Below, one piece after another: positions 23,768 to 36,022 of a stretch of DNA of 64,000 nucleotides (positions are counted from its first letter, which is position 1; every line of letters starts with the position of its first letter). Source of the stretch: Anaeramoeba flamelloides (lineage: Eukaryota > Metamonada > Anaeramoebidae); assembly GCA_027625915.1 (NCBI GenBank), contig JANTQA010000023.1, positions 11,904,001-11,968,000 on the forward strand, read 5' to 3'. The position numbers and the translations under genes are program-made. The notes under the pieces are model-generated. The model had not been told where the DNA came from. It saw only the letters and a list, made by a program, of their open reading frames with translations, and ran no database searches.

Positions 23768-24293
23768 AACTTAATTCCAAAAATTTGGACACAGTTAAAT
23801 GTTTTGAAAGAATAGAAATACTACACTTTATATTCAATTTAGGGATAATTTTGATTTTACAAACCATTTCATTTTTTGTCTTTTTTGTTTTGTTTTCATT
23901 TCCTTTTTTGTAGGAACTTAATCTGTTTCGTTAGATCTGGAAAAATTTTTTCGATGATCGATAGAGGGTTAGTGTTGAGTTTGTTAAATTGGAAAATCAT
24001 CGCAATCAGTCTGCTATCTTAACATTTGATCGATCAACAATTGTTAGTGAAATTTCAACAAATTTACCAATACATTTTTTGTTCTGCTTGTTTCATTATT
24101 TTGGACATATTAGTTTTTATTTTTTTCGTTTTATATTATTTTTTCTTTTATTTGGATGAAAATGATTACTTATAAAAACATTATATCTCGGTTACTTAAA
24201 TGTAGTTTTATATTAGGTTCGGAAAAATATAATAAATTGTTTTTTTTTTTTTTGACTATTTTTTATTTTGGGTGTGTCTAAATATTTAGAATC

Positions 24294-24302
<9 letters not shown>
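23768..24302 (+). mobile_element. Tc1/mariner-type remnant with helix-turn-helix fragment
   Basis: The left end AAACTTAATTCCAAAAATTTGG and the right end (CTAAATATTTAGAATCGGGTTT) are inverted copies and match the ends of the element at 36019-37076. Inside, 23955-24070 encodes in two frames an N-terminal-like DNA-binding region: DRGLVLSLLNW and then FDRSTIVSEISTNLP, the usual pattern of a Tc1/mariner HTH. The rest of the transposase is absent. The right end abuts a (TA)n run at 24299-24337. Confidence 0.6.

Positions 24303-24337
<35 letters not shown>
24299..24337. repeat. (TA)n microsatellite
   Basis: About 19 TA units directly beside the right end of the transposon remnant; Tc1/mariner elements insert at TA, so this may mark the target site. 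Confidence 0.9.
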
Positions 24338-24341
<4 letters not shown>

Positions 24342-25659
24342 TTAAATTCTTTTTTTTCCAGTGGATCTATTCGTAATTTTTCAAAATTAAATTAAGTTGA
24401 ATAGTTATAATGATTGAATAAATATCGGGAGTATTTATTTCAAAATATGTTCATTAAAATATTTTCAAAAAATAAAATAAAATCCATTTTTTTTTGAGAA
24501 AACAATTAATAATATAATTTCAATAAAAAACATTGAATATAATAAGAACACAAATTATATAAAACAATAAAATCCATTTATATGATTTCCATCGAAGTTC
24601 AAAATTTTACCGAGATTAAATCTCCTAGGAAAATAGATTTTTTTAGATCAAAAAGAAAAAAATAAAGACCAATTTTCACATATATGAAAAATACCAGATA
24701 AAATTGAGATCAGAAACTTTTATATATTTTATTTATATAATACCATACTCAGAAACAAATTGAATTCTGATTAATAATCAATAAATGGTTCATAATAATT
24801 TTTTATATTTAAACAGTTTTATTAGGATTGATTTTAGTAAAGATATTTTAAAATAAAATTTACTTACTTTTTGAGTAATCGCTTCGAATATTCAAAAAGT
24901 TTTGAGAAGACATCTTTATAAACTCTTACTCGTCTCAAAAAAAAAAAAAAAAATCAGAAATCTTACATACATCACTACAAGGAAAATTTTTTCAAAAAAA
25001 AATCTCTAAATTTTGTATTTTTCAAATCCACTCATATAATAAACATTATTATACATAACAATTTTCAATGAGGTTTACAACTTTAATAGATATTAATAGG
25101 AATTGAAAAAAAAATGAAATTTTTCAGTAATATTTTTTTCATTTTTAATTGTAAAATTTTTGAATTTTTTAATTGACTTAGTAGAGAGATAATTTTCAAG
25201 TATTTTTTTAATAGTCTAATTGGAAACATATTTTTCAATTTGAAAATAGCACAAAATATTTCAATCAAAAGATATTGCTAAATTAAATTGAAAATCTGAT
25301 TTTTTATCTGTTTTTGGAATATTTTTTATCATTTTATTATTTTCCCTGTTTGAGTTTGTATATACGTTCCCTGTTGTTTTCTGCAAATTGCTTTAACATA
25401 TATTCTTTTTTCAATCTTAATGTTCAATCAAAAATTAATTCATTTCAACTTTTTCCAATATAAAAATACCCTGAAAATAGGTGTTTTTTTCAAAAGTCGG
25501 TATTTTTGAAAAGGGGGGTATTCAGATTTTCAAGAGTTTAATAGCTATCCTTTTTTTATTACATAAAATTATGATAACTTTGAAAAAATAATTTATAAAA
25601 GAAGTATAACTTAAATCCAATGTATAATTTTGGCTAACTTTAATTTTGCGTATTTAAAT
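24338..25659. other. Intergenic, nothing recognised
   Basis: AT-rich. A minus-strand patch near 24850-24930 has acceptor- and donor-like edges and about 22 open codons, but no homology I recognise. No other signal. Confidence 0.5.
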
Positions 25660-25880
25660 TTTCCTTGTAGTGATAGATCTTATCCTACTCAAGGTTACCC
25701 AAAATAAATCATCTATAACGTTTCATATCTAAAAAGAAAGTAATTTAACGGAACATTACCTACAAACCAATGTCACTAACCTAACCAGTACATCTTATAC
25801 CAAACTAAAAAATACTCTGACATATAACCACCCTAACAAGTAATAGTATCCACAGTTATACTCAAAAGGCGCTAAAAAAA
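25660..25880 (+). repeat. Partial copy of TIR element R interior
   Basis: Resembles 21320-21550: the order of CAAGGT.ACCCAA, CTTATACCAAACTAA and TATACTCAAAAG with CCTAAC blocks between is kept. The inverted ends are not visible here. Confidence 0.45.
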
Positions 25881-25934
25881 TTCCTCAGAGAGTGTATAGT
25901 ATAAAATTCATATCTATATATATAAATATATAAA

Positions 25935-26450
25935 CTAAATTTCATAATAAATCATCCATGTTACATTTGAATTTTGAATTACTTTTATATCGTTTTTAAG
26001 TTTTTCCTCTCACAATGAAAAGTTTGCAAATAAATCATTTTTTCTCTTTTTTATTTTTTCCACAGTGTTTTGTTAAAATGGAAAATGAAAATGAAAAAAT
26101 GGAAAGAAGTAATAGATGAATTAATGAAAAAATTGGTTTCAAATATGAAAAAGAGATTAGATTTAGTTATTCGAATGGAAGGAGAATCGATAAATGGGTT
26201 TTATTCATTTTTTAAATTTTCTATTTTTTATGTAATACTTCTTTCAAAATAAATGGCCGAATTATTTTTAACAGTTTTTTTTTATTTTTATTTCTTTTAT
26301 TTTTAGACAAAAAATAAATATCCATTGAGTATAGAACTGAATATTAAAATCGAATTTTTTTTATTATAATAGATAACTTCAATTATTAAAAATATTTTTC
26401 TGTAAAATTTGATTTTTAATGCGCCAATGATTTTGAAAGGGAGTTTATAT
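25935..26450 (+). mobile_element. Tc1/mariner remnant with transposase C-terminus, copy 2
   Basis: Closely similar to 17675-18185 from end to end. The same C-terminal transposase stretch begins at 26091 (KKWKEVIDELMKKLVSNMKK, then RLDLVIRMEGESINGFY); here the stop after the final Tyr is lost and the frame runs on to 26252. Flanking inverted ends are less well kept than in copy 1. Confidence 0.75.
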
Positions 26451-26803
26451 TGTTTTAGCAGTACAATTGTTATATTACCATAAACATTTATCTTTGAACA
26501 CTACGTTTCTTAAAACTTCTTCAAAGGCTGTTTTTGAGGATAAACATATTTTCGATTAGTTTCCAGTATTTTCATGAATTACTGAGAATATTTCAAACAA
26601 TCTTGTAATGCAAAAAGAGAAAATATTTAATATTAAATAATAGACACAAACATCAAAATAAAAAGAAAAAAAAAAAAAATAGATTTTTTGGTTAATTTGA
26701 TAGTTTTATTTTCTAACAAGATTAAAAAAATTTAAAAATTGATTGAGATTATTATTTTAAGTTGAGAAATAATAAATTAAACTTGAAAAAAATGATGATT
26801 ATT
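26451..26803. other. 3' flank of the phosphatase gene
   Basis: Short AT-rich gap between the transposon remnant and the end of the minus-strand gene. 26500-26620 contains GAATATTTCAAAC and ACTACGTTTCTT patches that faintly resemble the right arm of TIR element R. Nothing else seen. Confidence 0.4.
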
Positions 26804-29800
26804 TTATATCATTTCAAAATAATCAAGAATCTCCCCCCTTTCGTTTATTGCTTTTAATAGGATTTTTCCGTAATGAATACTTGTGATCCAAACATGACTA
26901 TTAAAATTGTGATATCAATAAAGAAAAATAAATCAAGAATTTAAATTAAAAAAAAATTAAATATAAAGACATTTCTTAACATAAGGAAATATTTTTGTTC
27001 AAAAAAACTAAAATATATGATTTTAATTTATCTTACCGTGTAGGTTTCCCAACATGTATATACCATCGATTGAAAACTTCAAAGGATTTGGGATTCCGCA
27101 GTTGTCCCCAACTTCCATCACCAATATAAACAGTACCTTGACCCCTTGACACAACTGTGTGATTTCTTAAGGGGTGAGTTCTTTTTAGCATGTGGCTATG
27201 ATTCTCGAATGCTAATTTGATTTCATATTCATCAAAAAGTTTTAACCAAGATTTTCTCACCGTTTTTGATGTATGATGATCTAGTTTTCTTGGTATTGGG
27301 TACATTGGAATGTGGTATAACGGGATAGAATATGATTTATTTTCCAATTTCAACGTTTCCAATGTTGATTTTAGCCAATCTTTTTGTTCGCCATCAGTTG
27401 AGTATATGTGATTAGTATCTAAAGAAATTAGAGAAAGAAAATTAGAAACGTCATAACGTTGGAAAGTCTTTTGTTGAAAAGCATCTTTCTGAATTGGTAT
27501 TGAATTTCGGAAATAATTGAAGAAAAAGTATGCTTCTTTTGTATTTGTTTCTTCGGTCCATTTATATCCCCGTAAAGTTTCATGGTTACTTGGTTGTAGG
27601 TGGAATTTTAACAGTTATATTACATGTATATATTATATGAGAAGATAAAATAAATAACCTTTCAAAATATATATAATGACAAATAAAATGAATAAAATAA
27701 AAGTGTTTACCCTATAATTGGTAATATAGGAACGGTATAACCTTTAGGAGTAATTGCTATTCTTTCCCAGTTGTCAAACCACTAAATATTGTTTTTTTTT
27801 TTTTTTTTTGAAATAAAAGAATTATATTAATAATCATATAGATATAGAACAAAGTTATTAATTACTTAATTCTAAAATTTTGGGAAAAAAATAAAATTAA
27901 ATACAATATCCCATTTCCTATAACAGCAAGTTTGTGCATTTGCCAGAACAATATCACCCCCAATAATTGCAAAATGTGGTTCGTGTTCCATTGCTTCTTT
28001 TGTTAATAAATTTGTTTCTTCCCAGATCTTTGAGGTAATTAAAAGAATATAATAATTTAATTATTAAATATTGAAAATATTTATGAATTTAGTTATTAAG
28101 TGAAAGGGGAAATTAAAAAAAAAATAGAGGTTTTGATGATAACATATATTATTATGATATTAACAATAAAATTGCGATAGTATTAAAAAAAATCGCGATT
28201 AGTCCAACTTTATCGCGAAAAATCAAAAAATCGCGATATTCATAATTATCGCGAAAAAAATAAAAATTATTTTTTTGAAATCACTTTACAAAAAATTCAT
28301 AAGATTTTACAAAGCCTTGAGACTTTTACAACACTTTCCCCCTTTAAAAATGTTAGAAAGTGTTTGCAATTGTTGTGAATTTTCTTCAAGTGTTTGGAAG
28401 TTTTGAAAGACAGAAAACTTTTATAAAGTACAAGAGTTTGGTTTGTTCTGGAAAAAATTTTTTTCTTTTCATTTTTTTTTTTTAACAAAATATAAAATCT
28501 CAAACAAATATTATAATCATACTAATAATAATCCATTTCAACAATGTACTTGAATATAAAATAGATGTGTTTTTTTAAAATGGAGTTGTTACCTTCACAA
28601 GTTTAATAACCAAAAGGAAGAAAGAGTAATTTTCCTTCTTATTGGTGATTGATCAAACAAAAACCTATAAGTTCTAGTTGTGTTTTTTGTCCAATATAAA
28701 GCTAAGAGAAGAAGAAAAAGAATAAGCCGAAGACAGCAATTATTTAAAAAATCTTAATAATTGGTGATCATAAGGCTAGGTTGTTGTGAATGCTTTTCAA
28801 AAGTTTCCAACTAATTAAGGTTTCATAGAATATTGAAAATGTTTTCACCCAAGAACTCCCTCTTTAGAGAACATGGTGAAGGTAAAGGTTGTTATAGAAG
28901 CTAATTATTCAACACACAATTTACAATACCACGATTGACTGAGAAAATATTTATTTACATTTAGTTATTATTGTTGTTGATCTAAAAGGATTGATAGGTT
29001 TATCAACCAAATAAAAGAAAGTAAAATAAAACTCTTTGATCGGATCATTGATTGAATCAGGTATCTTTTTTGTTGTTTTTTCAAAGAATGACTTTTTTTC
29101 ACCTAAGCTATTATTTGATTAAAATTTTTTTTTATATTTAAAAATATTGCTGAATTATCCCAAAAACCCATCAACTATTATATCGTGATTACTTTTTAAT
29201 CGCGATTATTTTGGCATTTATCACGATTTTATAGAATATCTCGATTTTTTATATTATCGCGATTTTATAAAATACCACGATTATCTTTAATATAGCGATT
29301 TTCTATAATTATCGAGATATTTGTAAATTTATCGTGAATTAAACATAGATATCATCAAAACCTCTAATGTATCAAAATAATAAAAAAGAGAAAAAAAATA
29401 ATGATATTATTATTATAATAAAATAATAATAATCATTTGTATATCCAAATTAAAAATTATATACTGTCGTTAGGTTTTTTTGAGCTTTATGTTTATTTGT
29501 GAAGTGTTCTAGGTTTTTTTGAGTTTTCAAATAAAACAGAAAATCTCAAGAAAAATGCCTTTAACTTTTCCAAAATTTAAAAAAATTGAATAAAATTTTT
29601 GATTTTTCCTATTTTTTTGGATTCTCGAAAACGTGTGCACCCTTCTTGATGACACTTCACAACACGACATGCAATTCACACAGAATTCATATAGATGGAC
29701 AAAACTCCAATAAAAAGATTATAGATAATAAACAAAAATGACACCATCTGCGATTAATAATTGGTAATCTTTTTTTTTTTTTTTTTTTTTGCTTGATTTA

Positions 29801-32617
29801 AAAGAATGGACAAAAATCAAATATTTTACTCAATTCTTTTAATTTTTTTAAAAAAATCTAGACACTACCGCCCCCCCAAAGAGTTAAGTACTAGACAAAA
29901 ATATTTATTAATTGCAAATAATTTGTATTATTTCAAAATAATAAAAATAATGATAATTATAAAAATATTTAAAACCAACACCCCTAATTGGTGAATGTGA
30001 TTCATAAAGTTAAGACAATTAAAAGAATAATAATTTTATACTTTGACAAAATTTGGAAATAATTTTAATTTTTTCAAATCAGTTTTCAAATTATTTCATC
30101 ATTCTTGATTTATTTTTTTTGAATCATTTCCATTAAATTCAAAAATCTTTTTGAATATTTGATCCAAGTCATGTTTATTTTCTGATGATATAAAAAAACA
30201 GTAAAAATTGGTTGGGTGAATCTAATCGTAAGTTGATCAATTTGTGTGTGTAAATTTTCAAAACCTTATATTGTTTTACTCCAAAATTATGTACATTTTT
30301 TTTTATATTTGGATTTTTATGTATTTATTTTTTTTTTTAGTATGTAATGTTATTTTGAGCAATTGTTAGGAAAATAATAATAATAATATAAAATATGTTT
30401 AACTTGAATTTAAAAATGAAATTAATTTATCAACAGTTAGAGTGTTATTGAAGATTATTTAAAAGTTTTGAAAACTGGTTAGTTTATAATTGGTTATCAA
30501 GATTTATCAAAAGTTTTAAGAAAGAATTAAAATCATATTTCATCTTTTATAACCGTTAAATTAGTGTTTATTGTTTTTATATGTTAACTTTTTTCCTTTG
30601 ACTCAAATTGGGTTTATTTTTATCTTGATAATTTTTTCATTTATTAAAGCATTCCAAAATTATTATTACAGTTGCCCCAAATACCCATTCCCATGACACA
30701 AAAACCCCTGTTTAAAATTAAAACCATGCTTTTTTTATTCTTCTTGTTCCAATAAAACATTTAATTCACTATCCAATTTTTAGATCCAGTTCAAATCAAT
30801 TTTGAAGCTAAAATCCTTGATATTTTTTGTAAATATTAAATTACGAATGCAATTGTTTTTAATTATCTCAATTTTTTCAGAATATTTTTTTATTTTTGAT
30901 AATTAAAATTTTCTCTTCAATTTACTCTATTTTTTCGAAAATTTTCTAATTTGTCCTTTCATTTTATAGAATTGAATTTTTTAATCATAGAAATTTAAGA
31001 AACCAATACCATATTCACTTCTTCGGTTTATTGTCGGTTTCTTTGTTTATTTAAAACGTATAGGTAAGCTTTAGAGGAAAAGGAAACAAGACTTTTAATT
31101 TGAAACACGGACTTAGCAAGCCGACACAGGTTATTTGAACAACAGTATTTTTAACTTGGATACCACCTTATTTCGAAAAAAAAAAAAATTACACTAAATA
31201 TGTTCCCCTTGGAACAAGAATATTTCCTTTCAAAATTGCATTTCCTCAAATAAAAAAATAAACAAAAATTTAAGATTACATTCATATCGCCACCAGAAAT
31301 AAACTTGATTTCGGACTGATCGTTAAATCCTGTTGTTCTGAATTTCCTTTCTTTGGACCAATTTTGGCTAGAGCCAGCCCCCTCGCCAACAATAAAATGA
31401 TAATCAGAATTTGGATTTAAATCTGTTAATGCAACAAAATGGACATAACGATTAAAATCCAAAAAATGAAGCTCATTGGAAACTGCTACTTTCTGAAATT
31501 GGTAATCACTTGGATCAGATCTTAATTCACTTGACTCGTTATCATTGTTTTCGTTCTTGTTGTTCTCAAACTGCGTTTTTAATTGTGATTTTTGGGAATA
31601 TCGTATTGTTGGTTCTGTTAGCTTTTGTGATGTCTGAAAAGCAATAATCATTTGCGATGATGGGTTCGGTGGAACAATCAAATAAACCCTGCACGGGGCA
31701 CCCTTTGGGCAAGTGCTTTTGCTCAATTTACGGGTCAGTGTAGTTGAGCTTACCCCTAGTCTATATTTGTCATAACAAAACCCATGCACAGAGTAACACA
31801 AGACAAAGGACAAGAGAAAGCACAGAAGCACAATTTTTTTCAAATTGTTTTGTTTCAGACGACCAGGATCAAAAAATTGGTCGTTGGGTTGCTTGGCTTT
31901 CTTCTGGTTTTCGAGATCCTTGTTTGATGTGAAAAGATCATTTAAACTGTTTTTGATCTTGAAAAAATTGAAATTCCTCAAGATCGAATATCTTGTGTGT
32001 TGATTTAATTTCTTTTGATGACTGTCCTCATCCAAGCTGTTTGTGTCATAGCTTTCCTTTTGGTTGTTTTTGTTGTGTAGCTCCAAATCGGATCGAGACA
32101 AAATAGTTATATTTTCTTCGTGATTTTTTGATTGATCCTCTTCCATTTCTTTTTCTTTTTCTTTTTCTTTTCCATTGTATTCCCCTTTTTCTCGTTCCCC
32201 GTGGGTTTGCTGATTGAAGTTATTGGTTGACTTGGGATCTAGATTTGAAAAACTTGTTTTTGAATTGTCTTTGTCGATTAGCGTACTGTTCTTTTTGTTG
32301 TGAACATAGAGAATCACTAATGAACACAAAAATGCAATAAGGCCAGACAAAACTGTTCCAGTGTGCACCGAAATTAGACTCATAACCACTGGGAAGATTG
32401 CAGTCACATAGATAAGAAAACCTGTAAAATATAAGAGAAGAAATTTGATGGTTTTGATGATCTTTGAGTGTAAGGCAATTTTGTAGATACTCCTTTTGGG
32501 TATGTGAGGCAGACCAAAAATCAAGAAAATAATCACTGTTATCGTTAGAAAGATCAACATCAAGTTAAATATATCATAATACAAGTTCCCGAGAAGAGTC
32601 CTTCCTTTGTGTGCCAT
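26804..32617 (-). CDS. Transmembrane purple-acid-phosphatase-like metallophosphoesterase
   Basis: Five exons: 32617-31280, 28027-27905, 27781-27711, 27588-27037 and 26898-26804, about 725 residues. The N-terminal half has three membrane segments (about 15-36, 58-82, 86-106), a charged loop with Glu/Lys repeats, and a fourth segment (about 261-280). A PAP N-terminal beta domain (about 305-435) precedes a metallophosphatase domain. Visible metal-site motifs: GGDM (Asp444), GGDIVLAN (Asp471), GNHE (511-514, made by splicing exons 3 and 4), HIPMYP (His603) and NHSH (His641, His643). The family's GDxxY tyrosine is Leu474 here. The catalytic domain should face the lumen or outside, hydrolysing phosphate esters or anhydrides. 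In exon 5, RHVWIT and KILLKAINERGEILDYFEMI fit the family C-terminus but lie in frames that differ by one base; the shift falls at the A5 run (plus 26863-26867). Confidence 0.85.
28127..29364. mobile_element. 1.24 kb TIR element with TCGCGAT subterminal repeats
   Basis: Flanked by TA on both sides, with inverted ends GAGGTTTTGATGATA and its complement. Next to the ends lie many copies of a TATCGCGATT-type motif: about five within 28170-28260 on the left and about eight, partly decayed, within 29180-29340 on the right. The interior has no convincing transposase frame. Clustered motifs near the ends are typical transposase-binding sites, so this is probably a non-autonomous DNA transposon. It lies in intron 1 of the phosphatase gene. 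Confidence 0.8.
29470..29640 (+). repeat. Hairpin repeat family N, diverged copy
   Basis: Contains CTTTTCCAAAATTTAAAAA, AATTGAATAAAAT and GATTTTTCCTATTTTTTTGGATTC, the same order as the hairpin units at 62285-63060 and 47990-48190. The AAAACAGAAAATCTCAAG block before it also recurs near 48320. Confidence 0.5.
29740..30699. other. Intron 1 of the phosphatase gene, nothing recognised
   Basis: AT-rich, with a T22 run near 29769 and a C7 run near 29870. The short open frame at 29806-29994 is low-complexity and not supported as a gene. Confidence 0.5.
30700..31050 (+). repeat. Dispersed repeat family C, copy 2
   Basis: Matches 10660-10970 and 33140-33510 (TTCAAATCAATTTTGAAGC, then AATTTAAGAAACCAATACCA, then GGTTTATTGTCGGTTTCTTTG). 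It lies in the phosphatase intron, on the strand opposite the gene. Confidence 0.6.
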
Positions 32618-33139
32618 CAAAAATATAAATTAATCCCAACAAGCTTTCGTTATTCGAAAATTGTGTATTTTGTGAAGAGAAAACAAAAAGAGACTTGGAA
32701 TAAAAAAATAGTTTATATTGTTATGATCAAGTCTGTTAATAGGACACAAACGAATTAATTGCACGAATTGCTTGTTGCTTTTTTGAATTTTACTTTTAAT
32801 TCATAAATAATTAATTACATGAAAGTAGTCCGAAGAGTGGAGAGTGTTGAAAATATTAGAGACACATTTAACCTCTTCAAATTTCTTCTTAAAAATATAA
32901 AGATTTCATTTGATAAAAATTTTTCAATCTAAAATCTTCTGAAAATTTTTAAGTTTATGTGTGATTTTTGAAAAAAATTATTGTTTTTCAAAACAAAAAT
33001 CAGTCATAAATATAAAAAAATCTTCTCTAAAATCTCAATTTAGAATTAGGGTTTGATTCGAAAATATAGTATCTTAGTAAAAAAATTGGTATTTATTGTT
33101 TTCTCGTTAAATTGATCAAAATAGAGTGTGACCTACTAA
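32618..33139. other. 5' flank of the phosphatase gene
   Basis: AT-rich sequence upstream of the minus-strand start codon. No promoter element can be supported. Confidence 0.4.
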
Positions 33140-33510
33140 CAAAGCCCAGGTTTCAAAAGAAAATCTATGTGTTTTTTTTCTTCCTGTACCAATACAACAT
33201 CTAATCAACTCTCATATAGTATATCTAAGATTCAAATCAATTTTGAAACTAAACTAGACGATCTTTTTTGTAAAATTTTTAAATTAGTGAAATATGTTCA
33301 AAATTTTTCATAATAGTCTCATTTTTTTTAGAATTTTTTGTTTTTTTGATGCTAAAAAATTTCTTCAATAATTCAGTTAATTTTTTGAGATAAAATTTCC
33401 AAGTTCATCCTTTATTTTAAGGACTTTTTTTTAAATAATAGAAATTTAAGATAACAGTACCATATTTAATTAATGTTTATTATCGGTTTCTTTGATTGAT
33501 TTATGTATAG
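33140..33510 (+). repeat. Dispersed repeat family C, copy 3
   Basis: Third copy, same strand as 10660-10970 and 30700-31050; ends in GTTTATTATCGGTTTCTTTGA. Copies 2 and 3 are only 2.1 kb apart on either side of the phosphatase first exon. Confidence 0.6.
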
Positions 33511-35967
33511 GTCCTCTATATCAAATAGAAATGGTTTTTATTTTGATATAGATTAAAAATTTATGCACTAATTATTTTGACAATAATATATATAAAAAAG
33601 AAAACACTCAGAAATGATTAACTCATAAAAAAAATACACAACGAAGAGGATCTGACTCAAAATATTTTGGAATTATGGTCTTTATCATGTAAGATCCAGA
33701 AGAACTAATAAATTTCAAATTTTCGGAATTTGGATATTTTTAACAGATCAGATTCGTAATTGTAAGATAGTAGCGAAAACCCAAACCTTAACCCTTTTTA
33801 TTCTCATAAAAGTATTATCTATGTTCCAATAAAAACATCTGAAAAATCAAGTTAGAAGAAGAAGGGTTGGGTTTCAGTTAATAGTACCACTATACAATTA
33901 GGAACTTGATTTAGTAAAATTAACAAATTTCCTAATTATTTGAAAATTTAAAAGAACCTTAGCATTTCAAGAAAGTAATAATTATAACTACACTGTTTCG
34001 AATAATACACTCCACGTAGTAAGTTTTTTTAAATAGTTTTAAATTATTGTTATGTTTTGGTTAATATAATTTTTTGTCTGATATTTCGATTTAAATTAGA
34101 TCTAATCAAAAGTTCTAGAGCTATAATCAAAAATATGTTAAATTCATATTTAATCACCTAGATAGTATTTTTCAAATTAAAATAGATAGAACATCTATTT
34201 GAGGATATGTGTTTGAAAAATAACTTAAATTTTTGTATCAAATTTGGCGTTTATCAAAACAAAAAAATTGAAAGTAAGTAACCATTTCTATTTTTCTTTT
34301 GATGTTTTTTACTCAGGCCTGAATTTAAAACTGGATATTTTTTTTTCAAAGTTTTTGTTTCAGGGAAAATTTTACTGTAAAAGGAAAAGTTATGAAGAAA
34401 AAAAAAAATAAATAATTTTTATGATTGCCTAAAACCAATTAAAAGCCAATCGAAAGTATAAATGATAATCTCTAAAAAAACAACAAGTTAAAGTTAGGTA
34501 TTTTTTTAAAAAAAGAGAACAAATAGCAACAATCTATTCAATATTTTGATTGGATTTAAATGATACTTTTCAATAGAACTGTGTTAGTTTTGACGTGTTA
34601 CTCTTTAGTTTTTTTAAGATCAACAAGATTTTTTTTTCATGTTTTTTTTCATTTTTTAAATGAGTTTTATTTTTTACTGCAAAGCATTTAAAAATCTTTA
34701 CTTTTTTGAAAATCAAGGATTATAAAAAATCAACAAATTAAATTAATTGGACCCAAAATTGATTTTATACTCTAGGAAAGTATATTATCCAATCTAAAAG
34801 TCTACTTTTGAAAAAAAAAAAAAAAAAATATTATATCTCAATAACAATCAATTTAAATAGAAAAAATGGCAAAAAGATCACTAATGAACAAAATTCATTT
34901 ATTTTATGAAAAAATCGAAAAATCCCATTTAATTATTTTTTATTTTAAAATACATAAATTTCTTCAATGAAAAAAAAATTATAATTTTCAATCAGAGTTC
35001 TCAAAATTTATTTATTAAATATTAATTATTTTTTTCTTACTTATCTTTGAATAACAAGTAAGAAATAATTTGAATATTACACTAAAAATATTTAATATAT
35101 GTATGAAGTAAATTTAAACAATCAACATATTTTCTAAAAAAAAAAAAAAAAAATTCTTGTTCTCAATTAAGATAAAAATACAATATTCATTTTGATCCAA
35201 AATTAAGATCTTCAGAAAATTAAAATAGAAACCAATATACTTTTTCTCTAGAATCCTTTTCAACTCTTTTTATAACATTATAATAATATATTTTTACTTA
35301 ATGACTATCAATCTTTGATTAAATTATTAATTCGTAAATGAATCAAAAATCAAGAAAAAAAAATAAAAAAAGTAAAAAGAAAAAATGATTTCAAAAGGAT
35401 TTCAATTTTGAAATTTCCAAAATTAATTTTTCTCTTTTAATATCTACCCAAACCAATATAAACTTATGTAATTTATTCATTACACCTTGTGTCATTCGAA
35501 TGAGAAATAGTTTATAAAAATAAAATAAATACTTTTTTTGATTTTTTTTTCTTTATCAAATGTTCACAATTTTTTTTTCAAGTATGTAGTTAAGGTATTA
35601 TATTAGAATACCATTAACTAATAATAAAATTAAAATTTTATACATATATATTATATAGAAGTGTTATTAATATTGGAACTGTTATAAAATTTAAAATAAT
35701 CTCATTATAATATTAATAAATTCATAAACACAACAAAAAGATAAATATTTTTTTTTTCAGTTTTTTATTTGTTATAAAAGGTGTTATAAATTTTTTTTAA
35801 CATTTTATATTATTTTATCTTAAAATGACATATGTGATATAAAGTGTTCGAAATTAAGGATATTATAAACTGATAATATATTAAAAGAAATACAAAATAG
35901 ATCATGTTAAAAAAGTTTCGAAAAGTACAACTTGGATAGAAAAATGATTTTAATTTAAAAATATCAT

Positions 35968-35970
<3 letters not shown>
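33511..35970. other. Intergenic, nothing recognised
   Basis: Long AT-rich stretch of homopolymers. I see no open frame with protein-like composition, no RNA gene, and no repeat copy that I can place. Confidence 0.5.

Positions 35971-36017
<47 letters not shown>
35971..36017. repeat. (TA)n microsatellite
   Basis: About 23 TA units directly beside the left end of the Tc1/mariner element. Confidence 0.9.

Positions 36018-36018
<1 letters not shown>

Positions 36019-36022
<4 letters not shown>

Noticed and set aside
24850-24930. Possible last exon of the phosphatase (minus strand, with GTAAGT-like donor)
   Set aside because: It would fit the phase but has no resemblance to the PAP C-terminus, whereas 26898-26804 does and ends in a stop.
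29180-29340. Regularly spaced TCGCGAT motifs as a CRISPR-like array
   Set aside because: Motifs are short, irregularly spaced, present at both ends of a TIR element and in a eukaryotic intron.
31744-31932. Plus-strand open frame within the phosphatase first exon
   Set aside because: Shadow of the minus-strand coding region.
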